Shown piece by piece: positions 25,432 to 35,619 of a DNA stretch of 64,000 nt; the stretch's first letter is position 1; each line of letters begins with the position of its first letter. A model generated the notes under the pieces. It was given only the letters and a program-made list of their open reading frames with translations, searched no databases and was not told the DNA's origin. A program made the position numbers and the translations under genes. The DNA comes from Nocardia beijingensis NBRC 16342 (GTDB lineage: Bacteria; Actinomycetota; Actinomycetes; Mycobacteriales; Mycobacteriaceae): assembly GCF_001612785.1 (NCBI RefSeq), contig NZ_BDBC01000026.1, forward strand, positions 1-64,000, given 5' to 3'.

Positions 25432-27093
25432 GTGCTGGTGAGCACCACTCTGCATGCCCGCGGCCTGTCGGCCGGTCACGGCGAGCGCACCCTGTTCGCC
25501 GACCTCGATCTGACCCTCGCGCCGGGCGATGTGATCGGCCTGGTCGGCGTGAACGGCGCGGGCAAGTCGACACTGCTGCGCCTGCTCGCCGAACGGAAGG
25601 CGCCGACGGGCAGCATCACGCTCAGTCCACCGGACGCGACGATCGGTTATCTGGCCCAGGAGGCCCAGCGGATCGAGGGCGAGACCGTCTTGGAATTCCT
25701 CGGCCGCCGAACCGGAGTCACCGAGGCGCAGGCGGCGATGGACGCCGCGGCCGAGCGCCTCGCCGAAGGCGGGCCGGACGAGTACTCCCCCGCGCTGGAA
25801 CGGTGGCTCGCCCTCGGCGGAGCCGATCTGGACCAGCGCGCGCACGAGGTCGCCGCGGACCTCGGCCTCGCCGACAGCCTGCCCAGCGGCCTCGACACCC
25901 CCATGACGGGATTGTCCGGCGGTCAGGCCGCGCGCGCCGGATTGGCTTCGGTGCTGCTGTCCCGTTTCGACATCCTGCTGCTCGATGAGCCGACCAACGA
26001 CTTGGACCTGGACGGCCTGGCCCGGCTCGAGCAGTTCGTCACCGGTGTGCGGGTGCCGCTAGTGGTGATCAGCCACGATCGGGAGTTCCTGGCGCGCACG
26101 GTGAATCGCGTCCTGGAACTGGATCTCGCGCAGCAGCAGGTCGGCTCGTACGACGGCGGCTACGAGTCCTACCTGATGGAGCGCGAGATCGCCCGGCAGC
26201 ACGCGCGCGAGGCGTACGAGGAGTACGCCGACACCAAATCGAATCTGGAGGCCCGCGCGCAGATGCAGCGCAACTGGCTCGAGCACGGTGTCCGCACCGC
26301 CCGCCGCAAGGCGCGTGATCCCAGGAAGATGGACTCCGACAAGGCGGGCCGCAAGATGCGGGCGGAGGCCACCGAGAAGCAGGCCGCCAAGGCCAGGCAG
26401 ACCCAGCGGCGCATCGAGCGGCTCGAGGCGGTGGAGGAACCCCGCAAGGAATGGGAGCTGCGCATGAGCATCGCCGCGGCCCCGCGCAGCGGCTCGGTGG
26501 TGGCGACGCTGTCGGGGGCGACGGTCACCCGCGGCGACTTCACGCTCGGCCCGATCACCACCCAGGTCGACTGGGCCGACCGCATCGTGCTCACCGGCGC
26601 GAACGGCTCCGGGAAGTCGACGCTGCTCGCCCTGCTGCTCGGCAGACTCCGGCCCGACACCGGAACCGCGAGCTTGGGCTCCGGCGTCGAGATCGGCGAG
26701 GTGGATCAAGCGCGCGGCCTGTTTCGCGGGACCGCCGCTCTCGCCGACACTTTCGGCGCGGAACTGCCGGACTGGCCGGAGGCGGAAGTACGCACGCTAC
26801 TGGCGAAATTCGGCCTGCGCGGCCCGCACGTACTGCGGCCGTGCGACACGCTCTCCCCCGGCGAACGCACCCGCGCCGCCCTGGCGCTGCTCCAAGCCCG
26901 CGGCGTGAACCTGCTCGTGCTCGACGAGCCGACCAATCACTTGGACCTCCCCGCCATCGAACAACTGGAGCAGGCCGTCGAATCCTTCACCGGCACACTG
27001 CTGCTGGTCACCCACGACCGTCGCATGCTCGACACCGTCCGCGCGACCCGCCGCTGGCACATGAACGCGGGCGTACTCACCGAAACCCACTGA
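25432..27093 (+). CDS. ABC-F family ATPase
   Basis: A soluble duplicated ATP-binding-cassette protein of 553 residues without membrane domains, so an ABC-F ribosome-associated protein (translation factor or antibiotic-protection type). Cassette 1 has Walker A GVNGAGKST (39-47), signature LSGGQAARAGLA and Walker B ILLLDEPTNDLDLDG. The charged interdomain linker is about 235-330 (ARDPRKMDSDKAGRKMRAEA). Cassette 2 has GANGSGKST near 389, LSPGERTRAALA and LDEPTNHLDLPA. GTG 25432 or GTG 25438 could start translation; neither has a clear ribosome site. Resistance cannot be inferred from sequence alone. Confidence 0.88.
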   Translation: MLVSTTLHARGLSAGHGERTLFADLDLTLAPGDVIGLVGVNGAGKSTLLRLLAERKAPTGSITLSPPDATIGYLAQEAQRIEGETVLEFLGRRTGVTEAQAAMDAAAERLAEGGPDEYSPALERWLALGGADLDQRAHEVAADLGLADSLPSGLDTPMTGLSGGQAARAGLASVLLSRFDILLLDEPTNDLDLDGLARLEQFVTGVRVPLVVISHDREFLARTVNRVLELDLAQQQVGSYDGGYESYLMEREIARQHAREAYEEYADTKSNLEARAQMQRNWLEHGVRTARRKARDPRKMDSDKAGRKMRAEATEKQAAKARQTQRRIERLEAVEEPRKEWELRMSIAAAPRSGSVVATLSGATVTRGDFTLGPITTQVDWADRIVLTGANGSGKSTLLALLLGRLRPDTGTASLGSGVEIGEVDQARGLFRGTAALADTFGAELPDWPEAEVRTLLAKFGLRGPHVLRPCDTLSPGERTRAALALLQARGVNLLVLDEPTNHLDLPAIEQLEQAVESFTGTLLLVTHDRRMLDTVRATRRWHMNAGVLTETH

Positions 27094-27129
27094 CTCGAAG
27101 CCACGCTCGGCCCGACCCCAGCGTGCCGC

Positions 27130-28506
27130 TCACACCCCCGCGACCAGCTTGGCGAGATCGTCCGCCAGTTGACGCGCCTGGGTCGGGTCGGTGGCCTCCA
27201 CCATCACCCGCACCAGTTCCTCGGTGCCGCTGGGCCGCAGCAGCACACGCCCGGAGTCGCCGAGTATCCGTTCCGCCTCCAGCACCGCTTCGCGGATCTC
27301 GGGTGCGCGCGCCACCACGGATTTGTCCTCGACCGGCACGTTGACCAGGATCTGCGGCACGGTCGTCAGGACGCTCGCCAGATCGGCCAGGCCGCGCCCG
27401 GTCTGCGCCATCCGCGCCATCAGGCGCAGGCCGGTGAGAATGCCGTCGCCGGTGGTGCCGTATCGGGGGAACACCACGTGCCCCGACTGCTCACCGCCCA
27501 GCGTGAAGCCGCCGCGCCGCAACTCCTCGAGCACGTAACGGTCGCCGACGGCGGTGGTGCGCACGGTGATGCCCGCCGCCCGCATGGCGATGTGCAGGCC
27601 GAGGTTGCTCATGACGGTGACGACCAGCGTGTCGTCGGCCAGCTCGCCCGCCTCGTGCATGGCGAGGGCGAGGATCGCGAGGATCGCGTCGCCGTCGACC
27701 ACATTGCCGTAGGCGTCCACGGCCAGGCAGCGATCCGCGTCGCCGTCATGCGCGAGACCGAGATCTGCGCCGTGTTCCACCACCGCGGCCCGCACCTGGT
27801 CGAGATGGGTCGAGCCGCAGCCGTCGTTGATGTTCAGCCCGTCGGGCTCGGCGTTGATGGCGATCACCGTCGCCCCCGCTTCCCGGTAGGCGGCGGGCCC
27901 CACCTCGGCGGCGGCGCCGTGCGCGCAGTCGACCATGACGGTCAGCCCCGACAGGTCCTGTCCGGTGGCCTCGACGAGGTGCTCCACATAGCGCTCATGG
28001 GTGCCGGCGAGGCTGTATCGGTCCGGGATGCTCAGCCCGTGGTCGCGCGCGCCCGCCGCGTTGCGCACCCGCCCGATGCCCGCGCCGGTCGGACGGAACG
28101 GCGTCTGGGCGGCCATGATGGCCTCGATCCGGTCCTCGATCGCGTCGTCGAGTTTGTGCCCGCCCGCGGCGAAGATCTTGATCCCGTTGTCCGGCATCGG
28201 GTTGTGCGAGGCGGAGATCATCACGCCGAGGCAGGCGTCGTACAGGCCGGTGAGGTAGGCGACGGCCGGGGTCGGCAGCACTCCCACCGACAGCACGTCC
28301 ACGCCCGCCGCGGTCAGCCCCGCGGTCACCGCGGCCTCGAGCATCTCCCCGCTGGCCCGCGGGTCGCGCCCGACCACCGCGAGCGCGCGCTTCTTGCCCC
28401 GGCTCAGGATCTGCGCCGCCGCGCCGGAAACGCGCAACGCCAGCTCCGGACTCAGTGACTCGTTCGCAAGCCCGCGGACTCCGTCGGTGCCGAACAACCG
28501 TCCCAT
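27130..28506 (-). CDS. glmM: Phosphoglucosamine mutase
   Basis: Converts glucosamine-6-phosphate to glucosamine-1-phosphate for UDP-GlcNAc, 458 residues. It starts MGRLFGTDGVRG. The phosphorylated active-site serine is S100 in VMISASHNPMPDN, the metal-binding loop is LAHDGDADRCLAVD, and the C-terminal phosphate-binding loop is RPSGTEELVRVMVE. The start ATG 28506 is preceded by GAGGGGCGAGGT; longer in-frame extension upstream is not conserved. It lies downstream of rpsI on the same strand (Rv3441c order). Confidence 0.96.
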   Translation of the reverse strand: MGRLFGTDGVRGLANESLSPELALRVSGAAAQILSRGKKRALAVVGRDPRASGEMLEAAVTAGLTAAGVDVLSVGVLPTPAVAYLTGLYDACLGVMISASHNPMPDNGIKIFAAGGHKLDDAIEDRIEAIMAAQTPFRPTGAGIGRVRNAAGARDHGLSIPDRYSLAGTHERYVEHLVEATGQDLSGLTVMVDCAHGAAAEVGPAAYREAGATVIAINAEPDGLNINDGCGSTHLDQVRAAVVEHGADLGLAHDGDADRCLAVDAYGNVVDGDAILAILALAMHEAGELADDTLVVTVMSNLGLHIAMRAAGITVRTTAVGDRYVLEELRRGGFTLGGEQSGHVVFPRYGTTGDGILTGLRLMARMAQTGRGLADLASVLTTVPQILVNVPVEDKSVVARAPEIREAVLEAERILGDSGRVLLRPSGTEELVRVMVEATDPTQARQLADDLAKLVAGV

Positions 28507-28721
28507 ACCTCGCCCCTCATTGGTGATCTGTGGCGTGGGCGTCGGCCCTGGAGGCACCGGCCCGTGCACCACGAAGGCCCCGCGAACGCCGCGTCTTCAT
28601 ACAGCGCGAGAGCAGGCGACCAGCTGTTCGCTGGGAGCCTGCTCTCGTACAGCTGCCGCGTCGACCGTACCGCTTCCCACACCGCGAGAGTGCGGGAAGC
28701 GGAGGGCCGACGATGCCGAAA

Positions 28722-29231
28722 TCAGCGCTTCGAGTACTGCGGCGCCTTACGCGCCTTCTTCAGACCGTACTTCTTGCGCTCGGTGGCGCGCGGGTCACGG
28801 GTCAGGAAGCCGGCCCGCTTCAGGGCGGGGCGATCCTCCGGGGTGACCTCGATCAGGGCACGGGCGATGGCCAGCCGCAGGGCGCCTGCCTGGCCGGACG
28901 GGCCGCCGCCGACCAGGCGGGCGTGCACGTCGAAGGACTCGGTGCGCTCGACGGTCACCAGCGGCGACTTGACCAGCTGCTGGTGCACCTTGTTCGGGAA
29001 GTAGTCCTCGATGGTGCGGCCGTTGAGCACGAAGTTGCCGGAGCCGGGCAGCAGGCGCACGCGCACGACGGCCTCCTTGCGGCGGCCGACGGTCTGCACC
29101 GGACGGTCGATCACGACCGGAGCGTAGGACGCCGAAGCCTCGGCGTCCTCGTAGCCCGCGCCGTCCTCGACAGCCTCGGCGGCGTCGAATTCCTCGACGT
29201 ATTCCTCGTTGAATTCCTCGGGAGCGGTCAC
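28722..29231 (-). CDS. rpsI: 30S ribosomal protein S9
   Basis: Small-subunit protein of 169 residues. An acidic N-terminal extension (about 1-40) is common in actinobacteria. The S9 core starts TVGRRKEAVVRVRLLPGSG and ends in the tail GLKKARKAPQYSKR, which reaches the P-site tRNA. The GTG start overlaps the rplM stop by 4 nt, so the pair is coupled. The 215-bp gap to glmM holds no recognised gene. Confidence 0.97.
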   Translation of the reverse strand: MTAPEEFNEEYVEEFDAAEAVEDGAGYEDAEASASYAPVVIDRPVQTVGRRKEAVVRVRLLPGSGNFVLNGRTIEDYFPNKVHQQLVKSPLVTVERTESFDVHARLVGGGPSGQAGALRLAIARALIEVTPEDRPALKRAGFLTRDPRATERKKYGLKKARKAPQYSKR

Positions 29232-29671
29232 TGGGCCACCTGCTTGATCTCGAACGGAATGGGCTGCTGGGCGGCGTGCGGGTGCGTCGGGCCCGCGTAC
29301 ACCTTCAGCTTGCCCGCGATCGCGTTGCCGAGCTTGTTCTTCGGGATCATGCCCTTGACGGCCTTCTCCACGAGCCGATCGGGACGGCTCTCCAACACCT
29401 GACCGACGGTCCGCGACTTGAGGCCGCCCGGGTGCCCGGAGTGGTGGTGGATCAGCTTGTCCTGCCGCTTGTTGCCGCTGATGGCAACCTTGTCGGCGTT
29501 GATGATGATGACGAAATCGCCACCATCGACGTTCGGGGCGTAGGTCGGCTTCGTCTTGCCACGCAGCAGATTCGCTGCCTGGACGGCGAGACGGCCGAGC
29601 ACTACGTCAGTGGCGTCGATGACGTACCACTTACGGGTCACGTCACCCGCCTTGGGGCTGTACGTAGGCAC
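29228..29671 (-). CDS. rplM: 50S ribosomal protein L13
   Basis: Large-subunit protein of 147 residues with KWYVIDATDVVLGRLAVQAA and the GMIPKNKLGNAIAGKLKVYAG signature. The start GTG 29671 gives the length usual in mycobacteria; an in-frame start at 29806 is too long. It heads the rplM-rpsI operon. In M. tuberculosis the next gene upstream is an esx gene; here a 13-kb block intervenes. Confidence 0.97.
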   Translation of the reverse strand: MPTYSPKAGDVTRKWYVIDATDVVLGRLAVQAANLLRGKTKPTYAPNVDGGDFVIIINADKVAISGNKRQDKLIHHHSGHPGGLKSRTVGQVLESRPDRLVEKAVKGMIPKNKLGNAIAGKLKVYAGPTHPHAAQQPIPFEIKQVAQ

Positions 29672-29846
29672 AGTGCTTCCCTGTCTGTCGTCGGTGTTGC
29701 CAGCCAGGCGTGCGGTCGAGGTGTTCCCGGCGGCCGGTGGAGACCCGGGGCTCGGTGGACCTCCGCCCAGCTCCACCAGGAGTCGGACGGACGTTCCACA
29801 CGCCAACGAGCCACCATACCAGTGGGGTATGGCGGGGAGAAATCCG

Positions 29847-31466
29847 TCAGATCTCGATCGGCGGGCCGAGGTCCATGGCGCCGGGCGGGCCGGGGACCAG
29901 GTAGCGCAAGGTGTCGACGTCCGGCCGCCCGCACTCGGCGGTCCTTTCCCTCGCTTCCCGCTGGTTGCCCTTGGTGGCGGTGACCCCGGGTTTCGGCTGG
30001 TTGAGCGCGTAGGGCGCGATCGGGCACCCGACCGGCTCGCCGTCGGGCCCTGCCGCGGACACGACCGATGCCGCGTCCAGGACGACCGGCCGCGCGACCG
30101 GTTCCACCCGGTGATTCCCGGACGGAAGCGCGACCACGGCCAGCGCCACCGCCCCGGCGACGGTGTTGGCTCCGAAGAGGTTGCCTTTCATCTTGTTCCA
30201 CAGCTTGCCCTTGCGGTGCCCGTCGGCGTCGTCGGACTCGGCGCCCTGCTCCTGCCACGGCCCCTGGCGCTGCTCACCGGCGTACCGCGACTGTTCCGGC
30301 GCGCCCGGGTAGGGCGGACGCGGGCCGACGGGATCGCCGGGTGCGGAACCGCCGTCCTGCTGCTCGTCGGGCACGCTCGGCGGCCGGGTGAAGCGGCTGC
30401 CCAGCTCGGCCAGGTTCGGCGGCAGGCCGCGTGGCACGTCGTCGCGCCCGACCCTGGTCGTCGTCTCGTCGGGCTGGGTCGGGTATCCCGGGCCGTACTG
30501 GACGCCCGGCACCGGCCGGGCCGTGCGCTGACCCGCCTCCGCCTGCTGCGGCGGGTATCCGGCCTGCGGTCGCGCCGGCGCGGGTTCGGCGGGCCTGCCC
30601 GGAGCCTCCGGCTCGCCTGCCTCCGGGTCGCTCACCAGCAGGTGCGCCGCGCCGAGAACCAGAGCGTGCATCGGATGGTCGGCCACGCGCAGGCGGTGCC
30701 CGAGATGGTTCTGGAAGGCGAGGCGCAACGCGTCGTTGAAGCGCACATTGCCCGACAGCAGGACCGTCGAGGTATCCGCGCCGATCGAGCGGGCCGCCGC
30801 CATCACCTCGATCACGACGTCGTCGGCCGACCTGGCGTCGCGCATGGCCTCCGCGTCCACCGGAACGTCGACCGACTCGGTGGGCTGCTCGTCGTCGCCG
30901 TGCACCGCGACCACCAGCATGCCGCGGCCGTCGGAGTACACACCCGTCGCGCCGATGCCGTTCGGCCTGCCCCGGTCGGGCGGGTGCACCAATCCGAGGG
31001 CGCGGACGTACCCCGACAGCGCGACGCTCTCGGGTAGCGGTTCCACGACGACATCCAGCTGTTCCACCATCGCGGCGTAGATATCGATCTTCTCGTCCGG
31101 CCAGCTGTCCGGGTAGGGCAACGCCACCAGGTCCGGTTTGCCGCGCAAGTGCTTGCCGATCTCGGCGAGCGGGTTGTACAGACGCGCGCGGAAGACCAGT
31201 TCCGCGGGCCAGGTCGCACCGGCGACCACGATCTGCGGGTGCCCGAGGATGTCGCGCACGTCGGCGATCGCCATCCCGAGATCGGGTCTGTTGCGTTCCA
31301 CGCCCGCCGTGTGCAACCGGCCCGACGAATCCGCCAGCAGATAGGCCGGCGGCGTCCACATGCCCTCCACCTGCACGGGGCGGATGGGAACGCCACCGCC
31401 ACCGGCCGCAACGGACACCACATCCCAGCCGAGATGCACTGCCCCTACTCGCACCGTCACAGGCAT
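29847..31466 (-). CDS. Membrane-anchored actin/Hsp70-fold (type VII secretion-associated-like) protein
   Basis: A 539-residue protein. The first 280 residues form an alpha/beta region (VTVRVGAVHLGWDVVSVAAG; VYSDGRGMLVVAVHGDDEQP; ADTSTVLLSGNVRFNDALRLA; HALVLGAAHLLV) with the rhythm of a degenerate actin/Hsp70 ATPase. A Pro/Gln/Gly-rich linker (about 285-430) and one membrane helix (about 442-462, VAGAVALAVVALPSG) follow. The extracytoplasmic C-terminus has two cysteines (GCPIAPYAL; AECGRPDVD). The layout parallels the Rv3446c-type protein at 43627-45054. The ATG at 31466 begins the conserved part; an upstream ATG (31514) is less likely. Function is unknown. Confidence 0.72.
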   Translation of the reverse strand: MPVTVRVGAVHLGWDVVSVAAGGGGVPIRPVQVEGMWTPPAYLLADSSGRLHTAGVERNRPDLGMAIADVRDILGHPQIVVAGATWPAELVFRARLYNPLAEIGKHLRGKPDLVALPYPDSWPDEKIDIYAAMVEQLDVVVEPLPESVALSGYVRALGLVHPPDRGRPNGIGATGVYSDGRGMLVVAVHGDDEQPTESVDVPVDAEAMRDARSADDVVIEVMAAARSIGADTSTVLLSGNVRFNDALRLAFQNHLGHRLRVADHPMHALVLGAAHLLVSDPEAGEPEAPGRPAEPAPARPQAGYPPQQAEAGQRTARPVPGVQYGPGYPTQPDETTTRVGRDDVPRGLPPNLAELGSRFTRPPSVPDEQQDGGSAPGDPVGPRPPYPGAPEQSRYAGEQRQGPWQEQGAESDDADGHRKGKLWNKMKGNLFGANTVAGAVALAVVALPSGNHRVEPVARPVVLDAASVVSAAGPDGEPVGCPIAPYALNQPKPGVTATKGNQREARERTAECGRPDVDTLRYLVPGPPGAMDLGPPIEI

Positions 31467-31566
31467 AAGTGTGCCCGGTTCGCGGCCGAGATGCTCGTCG
31501 TCGCCGTCCCACACCGCCCGGTGCCGCTCAGGCGTACCGGGGCGAGGACGGACCGTCCGGACCGAC

Positions 31567-34059
31567 TCACGCGGCCGACTTCTTCAGTCGCAACCGGCGC
31601 CAGGTGATGACCGCGAGCACCAGGGTGATCAGCAACAGCGCGCCGACGTCCAACGCCCAGATCTCCGGCTTGTGCTGCCAGAGCGTGTCGGCCTGCGCGT
31701 TCAGGAACAGCTCGCGGATGTTCACCGTCGAAGCGCCCATCGCGTAACCCCAGCGCGCCGGGAACAGCCAGGACGCCTGCTCGAGCACCACCCGGCCGGT
31801 GACCGGGATCAGGCCGCCCGCCATCACCAGCTGGCACATGATGGCCACCACCAGCAGCGGCATCACCTGCTCGTTCGACTTGGCCAGCGACGAGAGCAGC
31901 AGCCCGACGACCACACAGCAGATCGCGGTGAGGGCGATATCGATGTACAGCTCCGCGCTGCCGGACGCCAGCACCGCCCCCTCGCCGGGACGCTTCTTGC
32001 CCGCGAGGACGATGCCGACCAGCACGGCCGATTGCAGCAGCGCGGTGAAGCTGAACACGGCGATCTTCGCCATCAGATAGGCCGACGGCAGCAGGCCGAC
32101 CGCCCGTTCGCGGTGGAAGATCGTCCGTTCGCCGACCAGGTCGCGCACCGTGAGCGTGGAGCCCATGAAGCAGGCGCCCAGAATCAGCACCACCAGCAAC
32201 TGCTGTGTCTCACTGCCGCCCTCCGGCACGAAAGTGCCATCCGGCAATGCCTTCAACGCGCCGCGCTGAAAACCGTTCTTCCCCGGCACCACCAGCGACA
32301 GGCCGCCGAGGATGAACGGCAACAGCACCAGGAACGTCAGATAGCCGCGGTCGGCCAGGATCAGCCGGACCTGCCTGCGCGCCAGGGTCGAGAACTGCTT
32401 GCCGCGACTGGACTGCGGCGGACTGCCCGCGGGCCCGTACGGCTGCGCGGGTGGCGGGGGCGGCGGCGCGAACGCCTGCCGGGAGCGATAGGCGGCGAAC
32501 GCCTGATCGGGGTTGGCCGCGACATTGGCGAAGATCTCCGCCCAGTCGCTGGTGCCGAGCGCCGCACCGACCCCGGCCGGATTGCCGCAGTAGGCGGTCT
32601 TGCCGCCGGGCGCGAGCAGCAGCACCTGATCGCACATGTCCAAATGCGCCACCGAGTGGGTCACCACGATCACCACGCGACCGGCGTCGGCCAGTTCGCG
32701 CAGCATCACCATGACCTGGCGGTCCAGTGCCGGATCGAGGCCCGATGTGGGTTCGTCCAGGATGAGCAGCGACGGACCGGTCAGCAGTTCCAGCGCCACC
32801 GAGGCGCGCTTGCGCTGACCGCCGGAGAGGCGGTCGACCCTGGTGTCGGCGTGCTCGGTGAGCGAAAGCTCCTGCAACACACCGTCGATCACCTTCTGCC
32901 TGTCCTGCTTGCTGTTGTCCCTCGGCAGCCGCAGCTCGGCCGCGAAACCCAGCGCCTGGCGCACCGTGAGCTGACGGTGCAGCACATCGTCTTGCGGCAC
33001 CATGCCGATACGGGAACGCAGCGCCTCGTACTCGGCGTGCAGATTGCGGCCTTCGAAGGTGACCACGCCACCCGAAGGATGTGTGGTGCCCGCGATCAGG
33101 CGCGACAGCGTCGATTTACCCGCTCCGGAGGGACCGATCAGCGCGGTGAGCGTGCCGCGGCTGGCCGACATGTTCACATCGACGAGCAGTTGCTTGTTGC
33201 CCTCGACGGTGAAGCCGACCCCGTGCACCGCGAGGCCTTGCTCGGCGACCGGCTTCTGCCGGTGCACCAGCGTGCCCTGCTGGACGACGAAGTCGACGTT
33301 GCCGACGGTGATGATGTCCCGCTCGCGCAGCACCGCCCGCTGCTGGCGGTGCCCGTTGACGAACGTGCCGTTGGCCGAGCCGAGGTCCTCGATGGTGAGG
33401 CCGTCGGCGGAGGCGATCAGCCGGGCGTGCTTGCGGGAGGCCAGCGGATCGTTGACGACGATCTGATTGTCGGTAGTGCGGCCGATGCTCAGACCGGTCT
33501 GCGGGATCCGGTCGGCGCGGGCGATGGGCGCCGTGCTCGCCCTGGCCCGGACCGGAGGCATGTTCGAGGTGTCCGCCCTGGTCGTCATGTTGACGTTCAC
33601 CGCGGGCGCGGGCGCGTCCTGCGGAGGCGGATAGTGCGGACGCTGGAACGGCTGCGCGGGCCGCCGGACCGCGTGCGGCGGCGGGCCCGGGTGCGGCGCG
33701 TGAGCCGGTTGCGGCGGGTGCGCGGAAGGCCGCTGCGGGGGTTGCGGGTTCGCAGGCAGCAGGTGCAGCAGCGGGCCGCTGATCGCGTCGCCCAGCCGGA
33801 CCTGGGTGGGGCGGTCGATCGACACCGGCTGGGTCAGCCTGCGCGCGTCGACGAAAACCCCGTTGGTGCTCTTGTTGTCGGTCAACACCCAGGCGCTGCC
33901 CTGCCAGGCCAGTGTCGCGTGCACACGCGAAACCAGCGGGCTGTCGACGAAAAGCGTCACCTCCGGCGCGCGGCCCATCGTGACCTGCTGGCTCGAATCG
34001 AATACTCGTTCGTTTCCATCATGGCGCACGGTGATGGTCTGCGCCCCCGGTGAAGACAT
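31567..34059 (-). CDS. FHA-FHA-ABC transporter (Rv1747-like)
   Basis: An 830-residue fused exporter. FHA domain 1 spans about 20-100 (MGRAPEVTLF, SRVHATL, STNGVFVD). A Pro-rich linker follows, then FHA domain 2 near 205-255 (SIGRTTDNQIVV, SRKHARLI, SANGTFVNG). An ABC ATPase follows (IGPSGAGKSTLSRLIAG; LSGGQRKRASVALELL; ILDEPTSGLDPALDR). The last 270 residues carry six hydrophobic helices of the ABC-2 type. Order and length match Rv1747 (865 residues), phosphorylated by the kinase PknF. A transmembrane Ser/Thr kinase is encoded in the same block (40919-42457) and is the obvious candidate regulator. The substrate is unknown; lipid or polysaccharide export is the usual guess for this family. Confidence 0.87.
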   Translation of the reverse strand: MSSPGAQTITVRHDGNERVFDSSQQVTMGRAPEVTLFVDSPLVSRVHATLAWQGSAWVLTDNKSTNGVFVDARRLTQPVSIDRPTQVRLGDAISGPLLHLLPANPQPPQRPSAHPPQPAHAPHPGPPPHAVRRPAQPFQRPHYPPPQDAPAPAVNVNMTTRADTSNMPPVRARASTAPIARADRIPQTGLSIGRTTDNQIVVNDPLASRKHARLIASADGLTIEDLGSANGTFVNGHRQQRAVLRERDIITVGNVDFVVQQGTLVHRQKPVAEQGLAVHGVGFTVEGNKQLLVDVNMSASRGTLTALIGPSGAGKSTLSRLIAGTTHPSGGVVTFEGRNLHAEYEALRSRIGMVPQDDVLHRQLTVRQALGFAAELRLPRDNSKQDRQKVIDGVLQELSLTEHADTRVDRLSGGQRKRASVALELLTGPSLLILDEPTSGLDPALDRQVMVMLRELADAGRVVIVVTHSVAHLDMCDQVLLLAPGGKTAYCGNPAGVGAALGTSDWAEIFANVAANPDQAFAAYRSRQAFAPPPPPPAQPYGPAGSPPQSSRGKQFSTLARRQVRLILADRGYLTFLVLLPFILGGLSLVVPGKNGFQRGALKALPDGTFVPEGGSETQQLLVVLILGACFMGSTLTVRDLVGERTIFHRERAVGLLPSAYLMAKIAVFSFTALLQSAVLVGIVLAGKKRPGEGAVLASGSAELYIDIALTAICCVVVGLLLSSLAKSNEQVMPLLVVAIMCQLVMAGGLIPVTGRVVLEQASWLFPARWGYAMGASTVNIRELFLNAQADTLWQHKPEIWALDVGALLLITLVLAVITWRRLRLKKSAA

Positions 34060-34166
34060 GCAGCGGATACTATTCCATCGCCCGGACATCGGCGGTGCCC
34101 CCGATGCGCCGAATGCCCCGAATCCGGCGACCGATGTGACGTTGTAGCGGCCGACCAGGGGGAGCC

Positions 34167-35612
34167 TTGTCGAGAGTCAGAGCGACCGCGCTGGTTGCGA
34201 CGCTGCTCAGTGTTCTGGTGCTGGTCGGCGGCTGTATCCGGGTAGTCGACGGCCGGGCCGTCTCCGTCTACGACGATCCGTTCAAGGTGGCCGGGCTGCC
34301 CACGACGAGCGGCCCGAGCGGCCCGCGCGCCGGCGTCGAGGACAGCACGCTGACCGCGACCAACGGCGACGGCGGCGCCGTGGACACCCTGGCGCTCAAC
34401 GCCGTCGACGACATCCAGACCTTCTGGCGCGGCGAGTTCGGCAAATACTTCCAAGGCGAGTTCAAGCCGGTCGAGAAGCTGCTGTCCTGGAGTGCGAAGG
34501 CAGGGCGGCCCGAGTCGGTCGAGTTCTGCAAGGAGACCACCTACCGCTTGGTGAACGCCGCCTACTGCCGCCTGGACAACTCCATCGGCTGGGATCGGTC
34601 GGTGCTGCTTCCCACCATGGAGGAGACCTTCGGGAAGATGTCCGTGGTGATGGTGCTCGCGCACGAGTACGGGCACGCGGTGCAGACCATGGCCAAGATC
34701 GTCGGGCCGAAGGACCCGGTGATCGTCAAGGAGCAACAGGCGGATTGCTTCGCGGGCGCTTTCATGCGGCACGTTGCCGAGGGCAAGGCCGAGCATTTCA
34801 CGATCAACACCTCCGACGGCCTCAACACCGTGCTCGCCGCCACCGTCGCCATCCGCGACTCCGACCCCGACGACCCGGAGAGCGTGCACGGCTCCGCCTT
34901 CGAACGGGTCACCGCCGTGCAGATCGGTTTCACCGACGGTCCCAAGGCGTGCAAAGGCATCGACCAGGACGAGATCGACCAGCGCCGCGCGAATCTGCCG
35001 CAGAGTTTCAGCGACGACAACGGACGCGGCGAATACCCCATCACCAAACAGACCCTGGTCGAACTCACCAAAGCGCTCGAAGCGATTCTGCCGATCGACC
35101 ACGAGCCGACCTACGACTACACCCGGGCGAAGATCGCTTGCCCCGACGGGGTGGTGACCGAACCGGTGTCGTACTGCCCCGCCGCGAACACGATCGCCAC
35201 GGACATCCCCGCCCTGGCCGAGCGCGGCACGTCCGACTACGGCGCGGACGACCCGCTGCCGCTCAAGGTGACCGGCGATTACAACGGCTACATCGTGTTC
35301 ATCTCCCGATACACCTTGGCCGTCCAGCAGAGCCGCGGACAGAGCCTGGTCGGCGCGAAGACCGGACTGCGCGCGGCCTGCCTGTCCGGAGTGGTCACCG
35401 GCAAACTCGCCGAATCGGGGCGACCGGTCACTCAGGGCGATATCAAGCTCGCCGCCGGAGATCTCGACGAGGCGGTCTCGGGTCTGCTCACCGACGGCCT
35501 GGCCGCGAGCGACGCCCAGGGCAAGACCGTGCCGAGTGGTTTCTCCCGCGTGGAGGCGTTCCGCGCGGGAGTACTGAACGGTGAGAGCGTGTGCGCCGCG
35601 CGCTATTCCTAG
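34167..35612 (+). CDS. Zinc metallopeptidase lipoprotein
   Basis: A 481-residue secreted lipoprotein: signal peptide with lipobox LVGGC and lipidated C23. The catalytic motif is VLAHEYGHAVQ (H166, E167, H170), with a third-ligand-type segment KEQQADCFAGAF (E189, D193) as in the neutral zinc metallopeptidases (YpfJ-like). The C-terminal 280 residues include paired cysteines and a helical end. The TTG start at 34167 sits directly behind GGGGGAG. It is divergent from the FHA-ABC gene and convergent with the second FHA gene. Targets on the cell surface are unknown. Confidence 0.85.
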   Translation: MSRVRATALVATLLSVLVLVGGCIRVVDGRAVSVYDDPFKVAGLPTTSGPSGPRAGVEDSTLTATNGDGGAVDTLALNAVDDIQTFWRGEFGKYFQGEFKPVEKLLSWSAKAGRPESVEFCKETTYRLVNAAYCRLDNSIGWDRSVLLPTMEETFGKMSVVMVLAHEYGHAVQTMAKIVGPKDPVIVKEQQADCFAGAFMRHVAEGKAEHFTINTSDGLNTVLAATVAIRDSDPDDPESVHGSAFERVTAVQIGFTDGPKACKGIDQDEIDQRRANLPQSFSDDNGRGEYPITKQTLVELTKALEAILPIDHEPTYDYTRAKIACPDGVVTEPVSYCPAANTIATDIPALAERGTSDYGADDPLPLKVTGDYNGYIVFISRYTLAVQQSRGQSLVGAKTGLRAACLSGVVTGKLAESGRPVTQGDIKLAAGDLDEAVSGLLTDGLAASDAQGKTVPSGFSRVEAFRAGVLNGESVCAARYS

Positions 35613-35619
35613 CGCGGGC

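Noticed and set aside
31360..34053. An 897-codon frame antisense to the FHA-ABC transporter
   Set aside because: Same cause. The opposite strand encodes recognisable FHA and ABC motifs throughout.
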